A stretch of DNA of 8,896 nt from Betaproteobacteria bacterium. Its GTDB lineage: Bacteria > Pseudomonadota > Gammaproteobacteria > Burkholderiales > Burkholderiaceae_C. The notes below the pieces were generated by a model that worked only from the letters and a program-made list of their open reading frames with translations, ran no database searches and was not told where the DNA came from. The stretch is from NCBI GenBank assembly GCA_947448675.1, contig CANFOR010000114.1, positions 1-8,896 on the forward strand, read 5' to 3'. Below, piece by piece: positions 5,824 to 8,896 of the stretch. Position 1 is the stretch's first letter. Each line of letters starts with the position of its first letter. The translations under genes were made by a program, and so were the position numbers.

Positions 5824-6306
5824 TTGGAAACGCCCAGCCTCAAACGCCGCCTGGCCTGTTGGATGTACGAAGGCATGCTGATGTTCGGCGTGGTCTTTAT
5901 CTCTGGCTATTTGTTTAGCACCCTGAGCCAAACCCGTAACGCCATGGACAATCGCCACGCGCTGCAAGCCTTCTTGTTCGTGGTGTTTGGCATTTACTTT
6001 GTATGGTTCTGGAGCAAGGGCCACACCTTGGCCATGAAAACCTGGAACATCCGCATCCTTGCCGCCCACGGTGGGCCAATGTCGCAAGGCCGTGCTCTGC
6101 TGCGCTATGTGCTGAGCTGGGTGTGGTTTCTGCCGCCCTTGGCCGTGGCGCAAATTTTTGCCATGCCGGTAGGCGAAACGGTGGTCATCTGCCTCGGCTG
6201 GGTCAGCGTATGGGCTGTGCTCAGCCGCTTTCAAGCGCAGCAGCAGTTTTGGCACGATGCCTGGGCTGGCAGCCGCCTGGTCAACGCACCCAGCCTGGGC
6301 CAATAA
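5824..6306 (+). CDS. RDD family integral membrane protein
   Basis: This 160-residue protein has four predicted membrane helices (about 12-34, 46-64, 94-114 and 117-136). RDD hallmarks are RRLACWMYEG at 8-17, GHTLAMKTWNIRIL at 66-79 and FWHDAWAGSRLV at 142-153. In the first motif the usual aspartate of helix 1 (YD) is replaced by glutamate (E16), a conservative change. Some RDD proteins have been linked to ion transport in other bacteria; the role here is unknown. Translation starts at TTG 5824. An in-frame TAA at 5815-5817 bars an earlier start, and the first ATG (residue 14) would cut into the RDD motif. It lies 26 nt after the DUF3106 stop. Its place after an exported repeat protein suggests a shared envelope job, which is inference. 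Confidence 0.88.
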   Translation: METPSLKRRLACWMYEGMLMFGVVFISGYLFSTLSQTRNAMDNRHALQAFLFVVFGIYFVWFWSKGHTLAMKTWNIRILAAHGGPMSQGRALLRYVLSWVWFLPPLAVAQIFAMPVGETVVICLGWVSVWAVLSRFQAQQQFWHDAWAGSRLVNAPSLGQ

Positions 6307-6348
6307 GCTGTCACCAGCATGGCACACAAATAGGCCATGATGTAGCCT

Positions 6349-6750
6349 ATGCACATGAGCGATTCTTTTTCCAGCAGCAACCCCCAAAAAGCGCGCACCG
6401 GCCTGAGCCGCATGTGGCACGCCTTGGGCTACTCCATCGAAGGCCTGCGCGCCGGTTGGGGTGAAACAGCCTTTCGCCAAGAAGCCATCCTCGCCATGGT
6501 CTTGCTGCCCGCGTCTTTTTGCTTGGGGCACAACTGGACCGAGGTCGCCTTGCTTGCCGCCTCGGTTATTTTAGTCATGGTGGTGGAACTGCTCAACACC
6601 GGCATTGAGACCGCCATTGACCGCATTGGCCCCGAGTGGCACGACCTGTCCAAGCGTGCCAAAGACATGGGCAGTGCCGCCGTGCTGCTCACACTCTTGC
6701 TGGCCCTAGGTATTTGGAGCGCAGCCCTGTGGCAGCGCTTTGGCGCATGA
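6349..6750 (+). CDS. dgkA: Diacylglycerol kinase (prokaryotic, integral membrane)
   Basis: This 133-residue enzyme phosphorylates diacylglycerol to phosphatidic acid with ATP in the inner membrane, recycling lipid left over from envelope glycan synthesis. The family signature is clear: ELLNTGIETAIDRIG at 80-94 and HDLSKRAKDMGSAAV at 98-112. By alignment with E. coli DgkA (offset 11), E80 matches catalytic E69, N83 matches N72, E87 matches E76 and D106 matches D95; FRQE at 42-45 is also kept. Three hydrophobic segments (about 47-62, 65-82 and 110-128) fit the trimeric enzyme. ATG at 6349 and ATG at 6355 (residue 3) are both possible starts, since an in-frame stop lies at 6343-6345 and neither has a good Shine-Dalgarno sequence. 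The stop overlaps the next start as ATGA. If pssA is at the left edge, two phospholipid genes flank this window region, but they are not linked. Confidence 0.96.
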   Translation: MHMSDSFSSSNPQKARTGLSRMWHALGYSIEGLRAGWGETAFRQEAILAMVLLPASFCLGHNWTEVALLAASVILVMVVELLNTGIETAIDRIGPEWHDLSKRAKDMGSAAVLLTLLLALGIWSAALWQRFGA

Positions 6751-7349
6751 GCCTTCAGCCGAGCCACAGCGCCTTTTCTATCTGCGTCTACTGCGGCTCA
6801 CGCCCGGGCGCCGACGCCCGCTTTGCCGCTGCGGCCCAAGCCGTAGGCCACTGGATCGGTGAGCACGGTGGGCAATTGGTTTATGGCGGCGGACGCAACG
6901 GCTTAATGGGCATCGTAGCCGACGCTACGCTGGACGCTGGTGGCCGCGCCGTGGGCATCATCCCCCTGGCCTTAGTCGAGCGTGAATGGGCACACAAGCG
7001 CTGCACCGAACTGCACGTGGTAGACACCATGCACGAGCGCAAACGCCTAATGGCCGAACGTTGCGACGCCTTCTTGGCCTTGCCCGGCGGCATTGGCACC
7101 TTTGACGAATTTTTTGAGGCCTGGACCTGGCGCCAACTGGGCTACCACGACAAGCCCATTGGCCTGCTCAACAGCCTGGGCTATTACGATGGCTTGCTAT
7201 CGTTTTTGCAGTCCACTGTAGCGCAAGGCTTTATGAGCGACTGGCAAACCGAGATGCTGCGCGTGGGTGCCGAGCCCGCGCTCTTGCTGCAAGAGCTGGT
7301 GCAGGCCGCTGGTATGAACCCCAGCCCTGCGCCGCTGACGCAAATTTAA
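6747..7349 (+). CDS. LOG family protein, probable nucleotide 5'-monophosphate phosphoribohydrolase
   Basis: This 200-residue protein belongs to the LOG (Lonely Guy)/TIGR00730 family, whose members cut the ribose-base bond of cytokinin or purine nucleoside 5'-monophosphates. Seen here are an N-terminal SICVYCGSRPG (11-21), YGGGRNGLMG (46-55), MHERKRLM (95-102) and the signature PGGIGTFDE (113-121), which together form the nucleotide-phosphate site. Length is normal for the short form. The true start is the ATG at 6747, overlapping the dgkA stop (ATGA); the open frame extends further upstream but has no family similarity there. The bacterial substrate cannot be told from sequence, and older names such as lysine decarboxylase are mistaken. 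The TAA stop shares the TTAA at 7346-7349 with the convergent glnB. Confidence 0.95.
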   Translation: MSLQPSHSAFSICVYCGSRPGADARFAAAAQAVGHWIGEHGGQLVYGGGRNGLMGIVADATLDAGGRAVGIIPLALVEREWAHKRCTELHVVDTMHERKRLMAERCDAFLALPGGIGTFDEFFEAWTWRQLGYHDKPIGLLNSLGYYDGLLSFLQSTVAQGFMSDWQTEMLRVGAEPALLLQELVQAAGMNPSPAPLTQI

Positions 7350-7684
7350 ACTGCAGATTCGTCTTGCTCGCCGGTGCGAATGCGCACCACACGCTCGACG
7401 CTGGTGATGAAAATTTTGCCATCGCCAATTTTCCCGGTGCGTGCCGACTTGATGATGGCCTCGACGCAGCGGTCTACATCGCTGGTTTTCACCACCACTT
7501 CTACTTTGACCTTGGGCAAAAAATCCACCACGTACTCGGCACCACGGTAGAGCTCGGTATGGCCTTTTTGCCGACCAAAACCCTTGACTTCGGTGACCGT
7601 CAGACCGGTGACGCCGCACTCGGCCAAAGCCTCACGGACTTCTTCGAGCTTGAAGGGTTTGAGGATGGCGGTGATTTGCTTCAT
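7346..7684 (-). CDS. glnB: Nitrogen regulatory protein P-II
   Basis: This 112-residue protein has the exact usual length of a PII signal protein, a trimer that reads 2-oxoglutarate, ATP/ADP and glutamine status. It controls targets such as GlnE, NtrB and transporters. The T-loop (37-55) has GRQKGHTELYRGAEYVVDF with Tyr51, the uridylylation site of GlnD. The Walker-like B-loop is TGKIGDGKIF (84-93), and the C-terminal loop has RIRTGEQDESAV (101-112). TGKIGDGKIF and the sequence as a whole favour GlnB. No amtB is nearby, whereas a GlnK would normally be paired with amtB. The ATG at 7684-7682 has GGAG 5 nt upstream; an ATG 72 nt upstream adds unconserved residues and is rejected. It follows nadE by 68 nt on the same strand. 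A PII gene beside a glutamine-dependent nadE fits reports that PII can control such enzymes. Confidence 0.97.
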   Translation of the reverse strand: MKQITAILKPFKLEEVREALAECGVTGLTVTEVKGFGRQKGHTELYRGAEYVVDFLPKVKVEVVVKTSDVDRCVEAIIKSARTGKIGDGKIFITSVERVVRIRTGEQDESAV

Positions 7685-7752
7685 AGTGTCTCCGATGGAT
7701 GTAATCAGTTGAGGACTGCGCTTGGCTGCGCTAGGGTTTGCCTCGCAAAGTC

Positions 7753-8896
7753 TCAATAAAACTTGCTAGTGATAGGGTAGCGCCAATCTTTGCCGAAACT
7801 CCTGTGGGTTACCCGAATGCCCACTGGCGCTTGGCGGCGTTTGTACTCGTTGATCTTGATGAGTTTGGTCACGCGCTCGACATCGGCACGCGGGTAACCT
7901 GCAGCTACGATGTCTTCGACGCTGCCGTCGTTTTCCATGTAGCGCTCCAAAATCGCGTCCAGCACCTCGTAGGGCGGCAGGCTGTCTTGGTCTTTCTGGT
8001 CGGGGCGCAGCTCGGCGCTCGGTGGCCGGGTGATGATGCGCTCGGGGATCGGGCTGGCACAGGTGCCATAGGGGTCGTGGGCATTGCGCCAATGCGCCAG
8101 GCGAAACACCGTGGTCTTGGCCAGGTCTTTGATGACGGCAAAGCCACCCGCCATGTCGCCGTAGAGCGTGCAGTAACCGGTGGCCATTTCGCTCTTGTTG
8201 CCAGTGGTCAGCACGATGGAGCCCAGCTTGTTCGACAGCGCCATCAACAGGGTGCCGCGAATGCGCGCCTGGATGTTTTCTTCCGTCGTGTCTTCGGTGC
8301 GGCCGACAAAATGCGGGGCCAGCGAGGCCTTGAAGGCCTCAAACTCAGGCACGATGGAGACCTCGTCATAGCGCACCTGCATGCGCGCAGCCATCTCGCG
8401 CGCGTCGATCCAACTGATACTGGCCGTGTAGGGCGAAGGCATCATCACCGCGCGCAATTGGTCTGCGCCCAAAGCGTCTACCGCAATGGCCAAAACCAAG
8501 GCCGAGTCAATGCCGCCCGACAGGCCCAGCAGCGCGCCCGGGAAGCCGTTTTTGCCCACGTAGTCGCGCACGCCCAGCACCAAGGCGTCCCACAAATCGG
8601 CGTCGTCGCTTTGCGTTGGCGCGATGGGCGCTACTATTTTTATAGCTTTCTGCGTAGGTTCTATGCGCCCTACCAGCAGGTTTTCTTTAAACGCAGGGGC
8701 ACGGCCGGTGAGTTCACCACTCGCAGCCAAGCAAAACGAGCCGCCGTCAAACACCACCTCGTCTTGCCCGCCCACCAAGTGCGCGTAGACCAAGGGCAGG
8801 CCCACAGCGCGGGCGCGTTCGGCCATGCGCGCCACCCGCTCGCCACCCTTGCCCACATGAAAGGGCGAGGCGTTGATGACGGCCAGCATCTGCGCG
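7753..8896 (-). CDS. nadE: Glutamine-dependent NAD+ synthetase, 5' end outside window
   Basis: About 380 C-terminal residues are present; the start lies beyond 8896. Full-length enzymes of this type have about 550 residues. Numbering from the first Met in the window (codon at 8889), residues 1-66 are the end of the nitrilase-like glutaminase domain, which frees ammonia from glutamine. Residues 100-378 are the synthetase domain, which adenylates and amidates deamido-NAD. The ATP pyrophosphatase loop is LGLSGGIDSALV (121-132), and TTGNKSEMATGYCTLYGDMAGGF marks the NaAD/ATP site. The C-terminus ends in KDWRYPITSKFY. The linker at about 68-88 is encoded by a segment that looks like a dispersed palindromic repeat, although the frame stays open. 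The gene precedes glnB by 68 nt and is probably cotranscribed with it. No terminator is seen in the gap. Confidence 0.96.
   Translation of the reverse strand, partial: AQMLAVINASPFHVGKGGERVARMAERARAVGLPLVYAHLVGGQDEVVFDGGSFCLAASGELTGRAPAFKENLLVGRIEPTQKAIKIVAPIAPTQSDDADLWDALVLGVRDYVGKNGFPGALLGLSGGIDSALVLAIAVDALGADQLRAVMMPSPYTASISWIDAREMAARMQVRYDEVSIVPEFEAFKASLAPHFVGRTEDTTEENIQARIRGTLLMALSNKLGSIVLTTGNKSEMATGYCTLYGDMAGGFAVIKDLAKTTVFRLAHWRNAHDPYGTCASPIPERIITRPPSAELRPDQKDQDSLPPYEVLDAILERYMENDGSVEDIVAAGYPRADVERVTKLIKINEYKRRQAPVGIRVTHRSFGKDWRYPITSKFY
8631..8685. repeat. Short palindromic repeat, copy 2, in frame inside nadE
   Basis: Within the nadE linker the DNA folds as CTGCGTAGG (8650-8658) with CCTACCAG (8669-8676), one bulged base and a 10-nt loop. 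It is flanked by an A/T-rich CTACTATTTTTATAGC on one side and AGCAGGTTTTC on the other. The order of blocks matches copy 1 at 1965-2020. It encodes roughly NLLVGRIEPTQKAIKIVA. In-frame insertion of palindromic elements into genes is known from Rickettsia, but the relation here is a suggestion from two copies. Confidence 0.5.

Noticed and set aside
5818..6531. A 237-codon open frame on the minus strand across the RDD and dgkA genes.
   Set aside because: It crosses two well supported plus-strand genes and has no family features; it is a shadow frame.

Overview
The window looks like a chromosomal segment of a betaproteobacterium in the Burkholderiales, most likely the family Comamonadaceae (Rhodoferax/Polaromonas-like). 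That rests on the close fit of the protein sequences to what I know of that group, the gene order ilvB-ilvN-ilvC followed by a probable pssA, the divergent sigma factor/DUF3619/DUF3106/RDD cluster, and the dispersed palindromic repeats between genes. Genus and species cannot be fixed from the sequence alone. No tRNA, rRNA, CRISPR array, insertion sequence or prophage gene is visible. Base composition and coding style look uniform, so this is core genome rather than an island.

Left block (1-3802, minus strand): branched-chain amino acid synthesis. It reads ilvB (acetolactate synthase large subunit), ilvN (regulatory small subunit), ilvC (ketol-acid reductoisomerase), then the first 25 codons of a gene that is probably pssA. 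The genes are separated by 133-153 nt gaps holding structured DNA. A hairpin with a U-tract lies between ilvB and ilvN, and two copies of an ~86-bp palindromic repeat lie just after the stops of ilvN and ilvC.

Centre (3803-4070): a divergent control region. Two outward-facing extended -10 elements (TGCGATAAT) sit at the ends of a 14-bp imperfect inverted repeat, and a perfect 14-bp palindrome overlaps the rightward one.

Right-facing block (4071-7349, plus strand): an ECF-like sigma factor with a TTG start and no visible Shine-Dalgarno sequence, overlapping by ATGA a one-pass membrane DUF3619 protein. An exported DUF3106 protein with tandem helical repeats and a four-helix RDD membrane protein follow. 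Then come diacylglycerol kinase (dgkA) and a LOG-family phosphoribohydrolase, again overlapping by ATGA. The first three or four genes have the layout of a sigma/anti-sigma/envelope-sensor module, which is an inference.

Right block (7346-8896, minus strand): glutamine-dependent NAD synthetase (nadE, 5' part outside the window) followed by the nitrogen-signalling PII protein glnB. The glnB stop overlaps the stop of the convergent LOG gene through a shared TTAA. The nadE reading frame appears to carry, in frame, a copy of the same palindromic repeat family that lies behind ilvB.
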